Origin: JAXMAF01 sp046350555
GTDB taxonomy: Bacteria; Planctomycetota; Phycisphaerae; Phycisphaerales; SM1A02
Direction: 5' to 3'
NCBI GenBank assembly: GCA_046350555.1
Contig: JAXMAF010000015.1
Coordinates: forward strand, 62,001 to 126,000
Length of the DNA stretch: 64,000 nucleotides
The notes under the pieces were generated by a model. That model was not told the DNA's origin, made no database searches, and saw nothing but the letters and a program-made list of their open reading frames with translations. Both the position numbers and the translations under genes were made by a program. Positions 26,093-35,677 of the stretch are shown here, piece after piece (the first letter of the stretch is position 1; each line of letters opens with the position of its first letter).

Positions 26093-29000
26093 GTGAACGA
26101 GTCGCAGGGCCTCATCGCCGCGCTGCGCCGGGTCGCGGCGCTCGTCGCCATCGACCTTCGCGCCGCATGGCGCCGCCCGCTCTACTGGGTGCTCGCGGCG
26201 ATCCTCGTGCTGCTCGCGTGGGGCTTCGTGGTGGGCGGCGTGAAGATCTCCGCGGGCAGCGCCGATGTCGGCGGCCAGAAGGCGTGGATCAACTCGGAGT
26301 TCAACCTCGCGTTCGTCGACGCGGTCGTCCTCGCGCTGCTGCTTCCGTTCTTCGCGGCGATCTCGTCGGGCCTGCCGATGCTCACCGACCGCGACCGGAA
26401 GGTGGATCGGCTCCTCCACTCGACGCCGCTCTCGATGCGCGAGTACGTGGCGGCGCGCCTGATCGGCTCGATCGTCCCGGTGCTCGTGGTGCTCGGCCTC
26501 TTCGTCGTCGCGCAGATGGCCTTCTTCGAGCTCTGGCCGCTGGACGACGCCAAGGAGGTGCGCGGCCCGTTCGCCGCGATCCACTACATCCGTCCCGCGA
26601 TCCTCTTCGGCGTTCCGCAGATCCTCTTCGTGGCCGCCGGCTCGGCGTGGCTCGGCATCCGCTCGCGCCAGCCGGTGCTGGTCTTCGTGCTGCCGGTGGC
26701 GTTCCTGCTGGCCAACGTCTTCTTCCTCTGGTCGTGGGCGCCCGCATGGCTGTCGGTGCGCGCCAACGAGGCGCTCATGGCCGTCGACAGCGCCGGCTTC
26801 CGGTGGCTCCTCGAGACCTACCTCAAGGCCGACCGCGGCGTCGCCTACTACAACCAGACGCCGATCGGCTACGACCTCGTCTTCCTCGGAAGCCGCGCCG
26901 CCTTCGTGGCGGTGGGCATCGTCGCGGCGATGGCGTGCGCGCACACGCTCTCGCGCCAGAGCCGCACCCGCGCGAAGGCGATCGCCACCCGCGTCGCGGC
27001 GGGTGCGACGCGGGCCGGCGAGGCGGCGACGCTGGCCGCGGCGACGAACGCGGGCGGGGCGATCCCGATCTCGCCGATGACCACGTCGCGCGTCGGAGCG
27101 CTCGCCGCGACCCTCGCGATCCTGCGGCTCGAGGCCCGCCAGCTCGTGCGCTCGCCGGGCGTGTGGCTCTTCGGTCCGCTGATCCTGCTCCAGACGTTCG
27201 GCACGACGATCAGCGCCGTCGGCGCGTTCGACACGCCGCTGCTGCACACCTCCGGTGGACTCGCGGCGCGATCGTTCAACACGCTCACGCTGCTGCTCGT
27301 CCTCCTCGCCCTCTTCTATACCGTCGAGTCGCTGGTGCGCGAGGAGCGAGTCGGCGCCGCCCCGCTGGTGCGATCGACGGCCGCGCCCACCTCCTCGATC
27401 GTCGTCGGCAAGGTGCTCGCGAACGTGCTCATCGCCGTGGCGATCCTGGCGTGCGCGCTGCTCGCCTGCCTCGCGATGCAGGGGTGGCAGGCGGCGGTCT
27501 GGAAACGACCGGTGCCGGTCGAGTTCGGCGCCTACGCGCTCGTCTGGTCGCTGCTGATCCCGACGATGCTCGCCTGGTCGGCGTTCATCGCGTTCGTTCA
27601 TTCGCTCGTGCGCAACCGCTACGCGGTCTACGGGATCGGGCTGGGCGTGCTCGTCCTCACGGGCTGGCTCCAGGTCAGGGGCTGGCTCAACTGGGCGAGC
27701 AACTGGCACCTGTGGAGCTCGATCCGCTGGTCCGACCTCGACCGCCTCGAGTGGGCGGCGTCGCCCATCCTCTGGAACCGCGCCTTCGTGCTCTCGCTCG
27801 CGCTGCTCTTCCTCGCCCTGGCGATCCGGCTCGCGCCGCGGCGCACCGCCGATCCGCAGCGCGTGCTCGACCGGCTTCGGCCACGCGCGCTGGTGCGCGA
27901 CCTGCTTGCGCTCTCGCCGCTGATCGTGCTCTGCCTCGTCCTCGGCGGCATCACCGCCGCGCACGTCCGGGCGGGATTCGAGGGCGGCCCGCGCGAGAAG
28001 GCGGCCAAGGACTACTGGAAGCGCAACAGCGCGACGTGGGAGCGCGAGGCGCTCCCGGCGCTCGATCGCGTCGACGCCCGCGTCGAGATCGATCCCGCGC
28101 GGCGCGGGCTGAAGGTCGAGGGCGAGTTCGTGCTGCGCAACCCGCGCGCCGAGACGCTCGTCCAGATCCCGCTGACGCAGGGGCTCGCATGGGAGGATCT
28201 CTCCTGGACGCTCGAAGGCCAGGCGATCGCGCCCATGGAGAACGGGCGCACGGGACCGCCGCCGCGGGTCGAGAACCGCGCGGGGCTCTGGGTCTTCACG
28301 CCGGCAAAGCCCCTGGCGCGCGACGAGTCGGTGCGGATCGGCTTCTCGTTCCATTCGGAGTTCCCGCACGGATGGTCGCGCAACGGTGGTGGCGTGGGCG
28401 AGTTCGTGCTGCCCAGCGGCGTCGTGCTGACGAGCTTCACGCCGTCGTTCCTGCCCGTCGTCGGCTTCGTCGATGGCATCGGGATCGACGAGAAGAACCG
28501 CCGCGACGCGCGGGAATTCCCCGACGACCTCTGGCGAAGAGAGGTCGATCCTGCGTTCGGCGCCGGGTGGTCGACCGACGCGCGCATCACGATCGTCGGG
28601 CCCGCGGACTGGACGCTCAACTGCGTCGGCGTTCCGGTCGACGAACAGGTCGACGGCGATCGCCGCACGGTCGTCTGGGAGACGGATCATCCCGTCCGCT
28701 TCCTCAACATCGTCGGTGGGCCCTTGGACGAGGAGCGCGGCGCGACGACCCGCATCTTCCATTCGCCGCGGCACGCGTGGAACGCCAGGGAGATGGCGGA
28801 GACGCTCGACGCCGCGCGGAAGTGGTACGGCGAGTGGTTCCATCCGTATCCCTGGCGCGACCTCAAGCTCACGGAGTTCCCGGGTCTCCAGAGCTACGCC
28901 CAGGGCTTCCCCGGCAACATCAGCTTCTCGGAGTCGATCGGCTTCCTGACGCGGCCGACCGAGGAGGAGGACGCGGTCTTCCTCGTGACCGCGCACGAGT

Positions 29001-29836
29001 CGGCGCACCAATGGTGGGGCAACATCCTCATGCCCGGAAGGGGCCCCGGAGGGAACGTGCTCAGCGAGGGCATGGCCCACTTCTCGACGGCGATGCTCTT
29101 CCAGCAGATGCGCGGCGACGACGCCCGCAGGGCGTTCCTCAGGCAGATCGAGGAGAGCTATGTCAACGGCCGCGTCGCCGACAGCGAGCGGCCGCTCAAC
29201 AAGATCGACGGCTCGCGGCCGGGCGACACCGCGGCGACGTACGACAAGGGCGGCTGGGTCTTCTGGATGATGCTCCAGCACGTGGGACGCGAACGCGCCC
29301 TCGCGGGGCTGCGCGACTTCATCGTGCGCTTCAAGGACGGACCGGACTATCCGTTGATCGAGGACTTCGTCGCGACGATGCGCGAGCATGCGCCGGATCC
29401 CTCCGCCTTCGACGCCTTCGCGCAGCAGTGGTTCTTTCAGGTGGTGCTTCCCGAGTTCAGGATCGAGTCGGCGAACGTTGCCGACCTCGGCGATGGGCGC
29501 TGGCGCGTCGAAGGGGAGATCTCCAACATCGGCACCGCGCAGACGAACGTGGAGATCGCGGCGCTGAGCGCCGACGACACGAAGAATCGCGACGCCACCG
29601 GCGCGGCGAAGGCGACCGCGGAGGGCGCGAGCGGAAGCGACGGCGAGGCGAGCTCGGGTTCGACAGACGCGCCGGAGAAGGCGCCGCCGGCACGGGCCGT
29701 CTCCACGGTCGAACTCGGACCCGGCGGCCGCGCGCCGTTCGTCATCGAGACGACCTTCGCGCCGCGCAAGCTGGTGGTCGATCCGGACGTGAACGTGCTC
29801 CAGGTTCGCCGGAAGAAGGCCGAGCGGTCGTTGTAG
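26093..29836 (+). CDS. ABC-2 type permease fused to M1-family metallo-aminopeptidase
   Basis: The 1247-residue protein starts with an ABC-2 permease half of about 600 residues, with two sets of roughly six membrane segments (about 25-290 and 340-580). A periplasmic M1 peptidase-like half follows from about 625. The zinc site is HESAHQWWG with the third ligand in LSEGMAHFS, and FPGNISFSES stands where M1 enzymes have GAMEN. M1 enzymes remove N-terminal residues from peptides. The fused family is known in databases, with an ATPase gene next door as here. The GTG at 26093 has GGAG 7 bp upstream and begins just before the first membrane segment. A Ser/Gly/Ala-rich linker lies near the C-terminus. 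Transport substrate is unknown. Confidence 0.88.
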   Translation: MNESQGLIAALRRVAALVAIDLRAAWRRPLYWVLAAILVLLAWGFVVGGVKISAGSADVGGQKAWINSEFNLAFVDAVVLALLLPFFAAISSGLPMLTDRDRKVDRLLHSTPLSMREYVAARLIGSIVPVLVVLGLFVVAQMAFFELWPLDDAKEVRGPFAAIHYIRPAILFGVPQILFVAAGSAWLGIRSRQPVLVFVLPVAFLLANVFFLWSWAPAWLSVRANEALMAVDSAGFRWLLETYLKADRGVAYYNQTPIGYDLVFLGSRAAFVAVGIVAAMACAHTLSRQSRTRAKAIATRVAAGATRAGEAATLAAATNAGGAIPISPMTTSRVGALAATLAILRLEARQLVRSPGVWLFGPLILLQTFGTTISAVGAFDTPLLHTSGGLAARSFNTLTLLLVLLALFYTVESLVREERVGAAPLVRSTAAPTSSIVVGKVLANVLIAVAILACALLACLAMQGWQAAVWKRPVPVEFGAYALVWSLLIPTMLAWSAFIAFVHSLVRNRYAVYGIGLGVLVLTGWLQVRGWLNWASNWHLWSSIRWSDLDRLEWAASPILWNRAFVLSLALLFLALAIRLAPRRTADPQRVLDRLRPRALVRDLLALSPLIVLCLVLGGITAAHVRAGFEGGPREKAAKDYWKRNSATWEREALPALDRVDARVEIDPARRGLKVEGEFVLRNPRAETLVQIPLTQGLAWEDLSWTLEGQAIAPMENGRTGPPPRVENRAGLWVFTPAKPLARDESVRIGFSFHSEFPHGWSRNGGGVGEFVLPSGVVLTSFTPSFLPVVGFVDGIGIDEKNRRDAREFPDDLWRREVDPAFGAGWSTDARITIVGPADWTLNCVGVPVDEQVDGDRRTVVWETDHPVRFLNIVGGPLDEERGATTRIFHSPRHAWNAREMAETLDAARKWYGEWFHPYPWRDLKLTEFPGLQSYAQGFPGNISFSESIGFLTRPTEEEDAVFLVTAHESAHQWWGNILMPGRGPGGNVLSEGMAHFSTAMLFQQMRGDDARRAFLRQIEESYVNGRVADSERPLNKIDGSRPGDTAATYDKGGWVFWMMLQHVGRERALAGLRDFIVRFKDGPDYPLIEDFVATMREHAPDPSAFDAFAQQWFFQVVLPEFRIESANVADLGDGRWRVEGEISNIGTAQTNVEIAALSADDTKNRDATGAAKATAEGASGSDGEASSGSTDAPEKAPPARAVSTVELGPGGRAPFVIETTFAPRKLVVDPDVNVLQVRRKKAERSL

Positions 29837-29964
29837 CGCTCGTGGATGCCGCCCGTTGACTTCGCTCCCCGCGCGGGCCATGCTGGCCGCAGGAGTTGCG
29901 TGGCGGCCCTCCACCCGGCGGCCGCCGATGCTCGCTGCCGGTCCTTGGGCCTCGGGAGGATTTC

Positions 29965-32430
29965 ATGCGCCTGTTCATCGCTTCGCTGCCGCTGGCGGTC
30001 GTCGCCACCGCGGTCTGCGCCCCCATGAGCTCGATCACCTCGACCTGGAACGGCGGTCCGTCCGGCAACTGGAACGTCGCCGGCAACTGGTCGCCGTCGG
30101 GCGTTCCCAACAACGGTGGTGGCAACACCTATGACGTGGTGATCGACGGCAACGTCGGGACCGCCTCGGCGGTGTCGCTCACCAATCTCAGTCCGGCGGT
30201 CGCGACGATCACCATCGGCGGCAACGACTCGCTCTCGGTCGGCAACAACCTCGTGTTCTTCCTGACGGGTGGCTCGCTCTCGAACGCCGGGCTGCTGACC
30301 TTGAACTCGACAGGCAACACCACCGACTTTCGCATCGATCTCGACACCACCTTCTCGGGCGCCGGCACGTTCAGGGGCTCGAACACGCAGGCGAACCGTT
30401 TCTATGGGGCCAGCAACGCGGTTCGGCTGACCAACGCGACGGGTCACACGATCGCCGGAAGCATGACCCTTGGCGTAAACCAGCTTCGGCTGACGAACGC
30501 GGGCGTCGTCGACACCGACGTGAGTGGCGGCATCCTCCTGGACCTCACCGACGGCGCGGGACTCAACTTCAACAGCGGCACGCTTCGCGCCAGCAACGGA
30601 GCCAAGCTCACGCTCCAGAACTTCACGCTGGACAACACCGGCGGCACGATCGAGGCCGCGGCCGGTTCCTTCGTCGATCTCACCGGCATGTCGATCACGG
30701 GCGGAACCATCCGCGACGCCGACGGCGCAGGCCCCGGCGTCGTGCGCAACACGAACTCGCTGACGCTGACCAACGTCACCCTCGACGGGCCGTTCGCCCA
30801 GCCCAACAACACCCTCGTCGACCTCAACGGCGCGATCCAGATGCCGTCGACCTACACCGTCGGCTCGACCGGCAACACCACCGATCTCCGCTTCAACACC
30901 TCGCCATTCACCCTCATGGGCGGCGGCGAGCTCCTCTGCACCAACACCCAGGCCAACAGGATCTTCGGCATCAACAACGGCGTCACGCTGGTCGTGCCGG
31001 CCGACTTCTGGCTGCACGGCTCGATGCAGCTTGGCGTCAACCAGATGCGGCTCGACAACCAGTCGTCGATCGACGCCGACTCGAGCCAGGGCATCACGGT
31101 CGACCTCACCGACGGCGCCGGCATCAACTTCAACAGCGGCACGCTTCGCGCCAGCAACGGCGCCAAGCTCACGCTCCAGAACTTCACCCTCGACAACACC
31201 GGCGGCACCATCGAGGCCGCGGCCGGCTCCTTCGTCGACCTCACCGGCATGTCGATCTCCGGCGGCACGATCCGCGACGCGGACGGCACAGGCCCCGGCG
31301 TGGTGCGCAACACCAACACGCTGACGCTGACAAACGTCACCCTCGACGGGCCGTTCACGCAGCCCAACAACACCCTCGTCGTCCTCAACGGCGCGATGCA
31401 GTTCCTGTCGACCTACACCGTCAACTCGATCGGGAACACCACGGATCTGCGCGCCGACACGAGCCCCTTCACGATCCAGGGCGGCGGCGAGATCGTCTTC
31501 AGCAACAGCCAGAGCAACCGCTTCTACGGCGTCAACGGCGCGACGCGCATCGTCAATGCCGTCGGCAACACCGTGCGCGGCTCGTTCCAGCTTGGCGCGA
31601 ACCAGGGCGCGTTCACCAACCACGGCGCCTTCATCGCCGATGCGAGCCAGGGCATCACGATCGACGTCACCGACAGCCAGGACTTCACCACCGATGGAGT
31701 CCTCTGGGCGTCGGTGGGCAACATCACCATCAATCCGGGACCGTTCTTCAACGGGGGCGCCGTGCTCATCAACGCCGGGCGCACGATCAGCCGCGCCGGC
31801 GCCTACACGCAGACCGCGGGCGGAACGTCGGTGGATGGAACATTGGCGCTCTCCGGCGGCGGCACGATGCAGCTTCAGGGCGGCACGCTCTCGGGCAACG
31901 GCCAGGTCACGGGCGGTCTGGTCAACAACACCGGCGGAACGGTGGCGCCGGGAAGTTCGGCGGGACTCCTTTCGCTTGGCGCCGGCTACACCCAGGCCGT
32001 CAACGGCGCCCTCGACGTCCAGATCGGCGGGCTGGTCCCCGGCACGCAATACGACCAGCTGGCGGTGACCGGCAACGCCTCGCTCGCCGGCACGCTGCGC
32101 GTGTCGCGCATCAACGGCTTCCTTCCCGTGCCCAGCGACGAGTTCACGATCCTGACCACCACCGGCACGCGCACCGGAACGTTCGGCATCGTCGAGAGCT
32201 GCGACGACGTCAGTGTCGTCTACGGCACGAACTTCGTGAAGGTGAAGTTCACCACGAGCTTCGGCATCCCCGGCGACCTGAACAACGACGGCGTCGTGGA
32301 CGGTGCCGACCTTGGCGGCCTGCTGGCCGCATGGGGACCATGCATCGACCCATGTTGCGTCGCGGATCTCAACGGCGACAGCACCGTCGATGGCGGCGAC
32401 CTCGGGATCCTGCTCGCGAACTGGAGCTGA
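29965..32430 (+). CDS. Secreted beta-helix-like repeat protein with C-terminal dockerin-like motifs
   Basis: This 821-residue protein has an N-terminal signal (LFIASLPLAVVATAVCA). The body resembles autotransporter passenger or beta-solenoid repeats (GGTIEAAAGSFVDLTGMS, GTLRASNGAKLTLQNFTLD). A unit of about 187 residues (561 bp) is duplicated almost exactly (from 30541 and 31102), with a third diverged unit after 31430. Near 640-690 there is an autotransporter-like GGTVAPGSSAGLLSLGAGYT. The C-terminus has two DLNGD.TVDGGDLG-type units, which resemble calcium-binding dockerin repeats and are common at the end of Phycisphaerae exported proteins. GGGAGGA precedes ATG 29965. It is likely a surface or extracellular structural protein. 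Confidence 0.8.
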   Translation: MRLFIASLPLAVVATAVCAPMSSITSTWNGGPSGNWNVAGNWSPSGVPNNGGGNTYDVVIDGNVGTASAVSLTNLSPAVATITIGGNDSLSVGNNLVFFLTGGSLSNAGLLTLNSTGNTTDFRIDLDTTFSGAGTFRGSNTQANRFYGASNAVRLTNATGHTIAGSMTLGVNQLRLTNAGVVDTDVSGGILLDLTDGAGLNFNSGTLRASNGAKLTLQNFTLDNTGGTIEAAAGSFVDLTGMSITGGTIRDADGAGPGVVRNTNSLTLTNVTLDGPFAQPNNTLVDLNGAIQMPSTYTVGSTGNTTDLRFNTSPFTLMGGGELLCTNTQANRIFGINNGVTLVVPADFWLHGSMQLGVNQMRLDNQSSIDADSSQGITVDLTDGAGINFNSGTLRASNGAKLTLQNFTLDNTGGTIEAAAGSFVDLTGMSISGGTIRDADGTGPGVVRNTNTLTLTNVTLDGPFTQPNNTLVVLNGAMQFLSTYTVNSIGNTTDLRADTSPFTIQGGGEIVFSNSQSNRFYGVNGATRIVNAVGNTVRGSFQLGANQGAFTNHGAFIADASQGITIDVTDSQDFTTDGVLWASVGNITINPGPFFNGGAVLINAGRTISRAGAYTQTAGGTSVDGTLALSGGGTMQLQGGTLSGNGQVTGGLVNNTGGTVAPGSSAGLLSLGAGYTQAVNGALDVQIGGLVPGTQYDQLAVTGNASLAGTLRVSRINGFLPVPSDEFTILTTTGTRTGTFGIVESCDDVSVVYGTNFVKVKFTTSFGIPGDLNNDGVVDGADLGGLLAAWGPCIDPCCVADLNGDSTVDGGDLGILLANWS

Positions 32431-32632
32431 ACCGCGGAACCGGCCGGGGCCGGCGCGTCATGGACGGCGGGCCGAATCCGCCGACGTTCTTGCCCCTTCC
32501 GCCGCGCCGCAGTATCCTCTCCCCTCCCCCGGCGGCTCGTGAATCCCAGCGCGGATCCACGGTGGCCGCCGCGGCTTCCGCGCCTGCGCCGAGCCGCCGC
32601 CACGCGAACTCCAACCCCAGCCCACGACACCC

Positions 32633-34114
32633 ATGCCCGCTCCCACCGCCCCCGCCGCCGGAACTACCCAAGCCGCCGGAACCGTCGGCAAGGTCACGCA
32701 GGTCATCGGCTCGACCTTCGACGCCCAGTTCCCCGAGGATCGGATTCCGGAGATCTACAACGCGGTGACGTGCTCCTTCGAGGTGCGCGGCGAGAAGGTG
32801 AAGCTCGTCGGCGAGGTCGCGAAGCACCTTGGCGACGGAGTGGTCCGGTGCATCGCCCTGGCCAGCACCGACGGCCTGAAGCGCCACGACGACTGCGTGG
32901 ACACCGGTTCGCCGGTGCGCGTGCCGGTCGGCGAGGCGGTGCTCGGGCGCGTCTTCAATCTCCTGGGCGAGCCCGTCGACGAGCGCGGCGCGGTGAAGGC
33001 GACGACCACGGCGCCGATCCACCGCGAGCCGCCCAAGTTCGTCGACCTCAACCCGAAGACGGAGATCCTCGTCACCGGCATCAAGGTCATCGACATGCTC
33101 TGCCCGTTCGTCCGCGGCGGCAAGATCGGCCTCTTCGGTGGCGCCGGCGTCGGCAAGACGGTGGTGATCCAGGAGATGATCGCCCGCGTCGCCCGGAACT
33201 TCGGCGGCTACTCGGTCTTCGCCGGCGTCGGCGAGCGCACGCGCGAGGGCAACGACCTCTGGCTCGAGATGCAGGAGGCCGAGTACATCGACGCCAACGG
33301 CAAGAAGTCCCACGTGCTCGACAAGGTCGCGATGGTCTTCGGGCAGATGAACGAGCCGCCCGGAGCGCGCCTCCGCGTGGCCCTCTCGGCGCTGGCGATG
33401 GCCGAGGAGTTCCGCGACGCGTCGGGCAAGGAGACGCTGATGTTCGTCGACAACGTCTTCCGCTTCACGCAGGCGGGCTCGGAGGTCTCGGCGCTCCTCG
33501 GGCGAATGCCCAGCGCCGTCGGCTACCAGCCGACGCTCTCCACCGAGATGGGCGCGCTCCAGGAGCGCATCACGTCGACGAACAAGGGGGCCATCACGTC
33601 GGTGCAGGCGATCTACGTGCCGGCCGACGACCTCACCGACCCCGCGCCGGCCACGACGTTCACCCACCTCGACGCCTTCATCGTGCTCGAGCGCAAGATC
33701 GCCGAGAAGGGCATCTACCCCGCCGTCGATCCGCTCGGCTCGTCGAGCCGCATCCTCGACCCGCAGATCCTGGGCGAGCGCCACTACCGCGTGGCGCGCC
33801 GCGTGCAGGGCATCCTCCAGCGCTACCGCGACCTCCAGGACATCATCGCCATCCTCGGCGTCGACGAGCTCTCGGAAGACGACAAGGTGACGGTCGGCCG
33901 GGCGCGCAAGCTCGAGCGGTTCCTCAGCCAGCCCTTCTACGTGGCCGAGGTCTTCACCGGCTTCCCCGGCGTCACGACGACCATCGAGCAGACGATCGAC
34001 TCGTTCGAGCGGATCTGCAACGGCGAAGGGGACGATCTTCCCGAAGGCGCGTTCATGTACGTTGGAACGCTCGACGACGCCCGCCAGAAGGCCGAGAAGA
34101 TGGCCGCCGCGTGA
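32633..34114 (+). CDS. atpD: F1F0 ATP synthase beta subunit
   Basis: The 493-residue catalytic beta subunit of F1 has Walker A LFGGAGVGKTV, the catalytic glutamate in GVGERTREGNDL, Walker B LMFVDNVFRFTQAGSE and the ALLGRMPSAVGYQPTL block. The N-terminal beta-barrel begins at VGKVTQVIGSTFDAQFP after an Ala/Thr-rich lead of about 15 residues. Length is near the usual 460-480. No other ATP synthase gene (atpA, atpG, atpC) flanks it, although atpC normally follows directly. The genes around it are a secreted protein and a toxin-antitoxin pair, so this locus is split from the rest of the operon. No clear Shine-Dalgarno sequence is visible. Confidence 0.95.
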   Translation: MPAPTAPAAGTTQAAGTVGKVTQVIGSTFDAQFPEDRIPEIYNAVTCSFEVRGEKVKLVGEVAKHLGDGVVRCIALASTDGLKRHDDCVDTGSPVRVPVGEAVLGRVFNLLGEPVDERGAVKATTTAPIHREPPKFVDLNPKTEILVTGIKVIDMLCPFVRGGKIGLFGGAGVGKTVVIQEMIARVARNFGGYSVFAGVGERTREGNDLWLEMQEAEYIDANGKKSHVLDKVAMVFGQMNEPPGARLRVALSALAMAEEFRDASGKETLMFVDNVFRFTQAGSEVSALLGRMPSAVGYQPTLSTEMGALQERITSTNKGAITSVQAIYVPADDLTDPAPATTFTHLDAFIVLERKIAEKGIYPAVDPLGSSSRILDPQILGERHYRVARRVQGILQRYRDLQDIIAILGVDELSEDDKVTVGRARKLERFLSQPFYVAEVFTGFPGVTTTIEQTIDSFERICNGEGDDLPEGAFMYVGTLDDARQKAEKMAAA

Positions 34115-34163
34115 CGGTCGGAGGCGAGCCGGCGCTCGGTCGCCGCACGTTCGCTTCGTTGGC

Positions 34164-34216
34164 CGAGGTCTCTCGTTCCGCGACCTCGAATGACAGGCAC
34201 CGCGGAGCTTGGTGCC
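34164..34216. promoter_or_regulatory. Two inverted repeats upstream of the toxin-antitoxin pair
   Basis: CGAGGTC (34164-34170) pairs with GACCTCG (34182-34188), and GGCACC (34196-34201) pairs with GGTGCC (34211-34216). They lie between the atpD stop and the antitoxin ATG at 34253. Type II antitoxins usually bind such palindromes to repress their own operon, so these are candidate operators. The first could also be an atpD 3' hairpin, though no T-run follows. Confidence 0.45.
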
Positions 34217-34252
34217 AGAGTCGTGGCCGGTGTCGCATGAATACAGTTGCCC

Positions 34253-34453
34253 ATGACGAAGGTCGAACTCATCGAGCGCGAAGTGGCGACCCTGTCGCCC
34301 GGCGAACTCGTGGCTTTCGCCGAGTGGTTTGCCGCTTTTGAGGCCGAGGCATGGGATCGGCAGTTCGAGGCCGACGCCCTCGCTGGCAGGCTGGATGCAG
34401 CTGGTGAGGCGGCTCTCGAGGCCGATCGCCGCGGCGAGACCAAGCCGCTGTGA
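34253..34453 (+). CDS. Putative antitoxin of a type II toxin-antitoxin pair
   Basis: This 66-residue acidic protein has helices VELIEREVATLSPGELVAFAEWF and an Ala/Glu-rich end that could wrap a toxin. Small size, acidity and a 4-bp overlap (GTGA) with a RelE/ParE-like gene support the antitoxin call; no exact family is recognised. ATG 34253 is used instead of a TTG two codons earlier. Candidate operator palindromes lie just upstream. Confidence 0.68.
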   Translation: MTKVELIEREVATLSPGELVAFAEWFAAFEAEAWDRQFEADALAGRLDAAGEAALEADRRGETKPL

Positions 34454-34707
34454 GGCACCGCGCTCCTCCTGAGTTCTGGACGGCGTACCGCTCGCTGCCC
34501 GACGAGGTTCGGGAGTTGGCGAATCGCTGCTTCGCAACGCTGAAATCGAATGCGTCGCACCCTTCGCTTCAACTCAAGCGGGTCGGCCGATACTGGTCCG
34601 TCCGGGTCGGCCTGCACTACCGGGCGGTTGGCATCGACGCGCCCGACGGCATCGTCTGGTTCTGGATCGGTCGTCACAGCCGCTACGACAGCATCATCCA
34701 GCGGTAG
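34450..34707 (+). CDS. RelE/ParE-superfamily toxin-like protein
   Basis: This 85-residue basic protein has features of the RelE/ParE fold: FWTAYRSLPDEVRELANRCF as the N-terminal helical hairpin, SLQLKRVGRYWSVRVGLHYR and AVGI..DGIVWFWIGRHSRYD as the beta sheet. LKR..G.YWS.RVG..YRA is the usual central signature. RelE-type toxins cleave mRNA at the ribosome and ParE types poison gyrase; sequence does not decide between them. It starts with GTG within the last codons of the antitoxin gene, so the two are one operon. Confidence 0.82.
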   Translation: MRHRAPPEFWTAYRSLPDEVRELANRCFATLKSNASHPSLQLKRVGRYWSVRVGLHYRAVGIDAPDGIVWFWIGRHSRYDSIIQR

Positions 34708-34826
34708 CAAGTCGGCGAGGTCGCGTCACGGCCTTCGAACGTCGCACATCTGCCAACCGATCGATCGGCGCGGACCTCGACGCGCGCAGTGCGGCACCCA
34801 CCGGCGCGCAAGGTATCCTGTCTCAC

Positions 34827-35510
34827 ATGCGAACCACACTCCCCTGCTCATCGTGGCCGACACGGCTCCTCGCCGTTTCCGCGATCGCGCTTGCCGCGTG
34901 CAACGGCGAGACCCCGAAGCCGCCCTCCCCGACTCCGATCGCACCGCCGAAGGCCGCGGCGCCGACCATGGAGAAGGAAGGCCCCGCGACACCGGGCATG
35001 ACCTCGACGCCAACCAAGCCGCCGACCACGCCAGCCACGACGCCGGCGGGCGGGGCGACGGCCAAGCCGACCAACGCTGCGCCGACCACGCCGCCTGCCG
35101 GCGCAGCAGCGGCCACACCGGCGGGCGCCGCAGCCACGCCGCCAGCGGCGGCCGGCACAGCGGCCCTTTCCGGCAAGCTCGCCGCCAAGGTCTCGTACCT
35201 GGAGCGCATCATGCTCCCACCGGGCGCGACCGTGAAGGTTCAGTTGGTCGATGTCTCGCGCGCCGACGCTCCCGCGATCGTGATCAACGAGAAGTCGCTC
35301 GTCACCACCGGTGGACCGCCCTACGCGTTCGAGCTGACCTACGACCCGGCGAAGATCGACCCGAGCCACAGCTACGCCGTCCAGGCCCGCATCGAGCGCG
35401 ATGGCAAGCTCATCTACATCAACGACGCCCGCCACGGCGTGCTGACCCGCGGCGAGCCGATGGACGCGGTCGAGGTGATCGTCAAGCGCACCGGCGACGA
35501 GACGAAGTGA
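34827..35510 (+). CDS. YbaY-like lipoprotein (YscW domain)
   Basis: The 227-residue protein starts with a lipoprotein signal ending in ALAAC. A low-complexity Pro/Thr/Ala linker of about 85 residues follows (TPTKPPTTPATTPAGGA). The C-terminal domain (about 115-220) matches the YbaY/YscW beta-sandwich: VSYLERIMLPPGATVKVQLV, DAPAIVINEKS, PYAFELTYDPAKIDPSHSYA, VQARIERDGKLIYIND. YbaY is an outer-membrane lipoprotein of poorly known role, and YscW is a type III secretion pilotin. No type III genes are near, so the YbaY reading is preferred. It appears monocistronic. Confidence 0.82.
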   Translation: MRTTLPCSSWPTRLLAVSAIALAACNGETPKPPSPTPIAPPKAAAPTMEKEGPATPGMTSTPTKPPTTPATTPAGGATAKPTNAAPTTPPAGAAAATPAGAAATPPAAAGTAALSGKLAAKVSYLERIMLPPGATVKVQLVDVSRADAPAIVINEKSLVTTGGPPYAFELTYDPAKIDPSHSYAVQARIERDGKLIYINDARHGVLTRGEPMDAVEVIVKRTGDETK

Positions 35511-35677
35511 CCGACGCGAGGGCCTCGCGGCGCAGCCGTGCGTGCGCCAACCGCGGGACCGACCGGACGCCCGGCGCCGGTTGATCCACCTCGCCTCGAT
35601 GCTGGTGCCGGCCGCGCGGACACTTGCAGCGGGCTGCGGCACAGGGCTGCATCCCGCGATGCATCACGCTGGCATCG

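Noticed and set aside
32633..34114. V/A-type ATPase B subunit or Rho
   Set aside because: The GERTREGNDL and DNVFRFTQAGSEVSALLGR blocks are specific to the F1 beta subunit.
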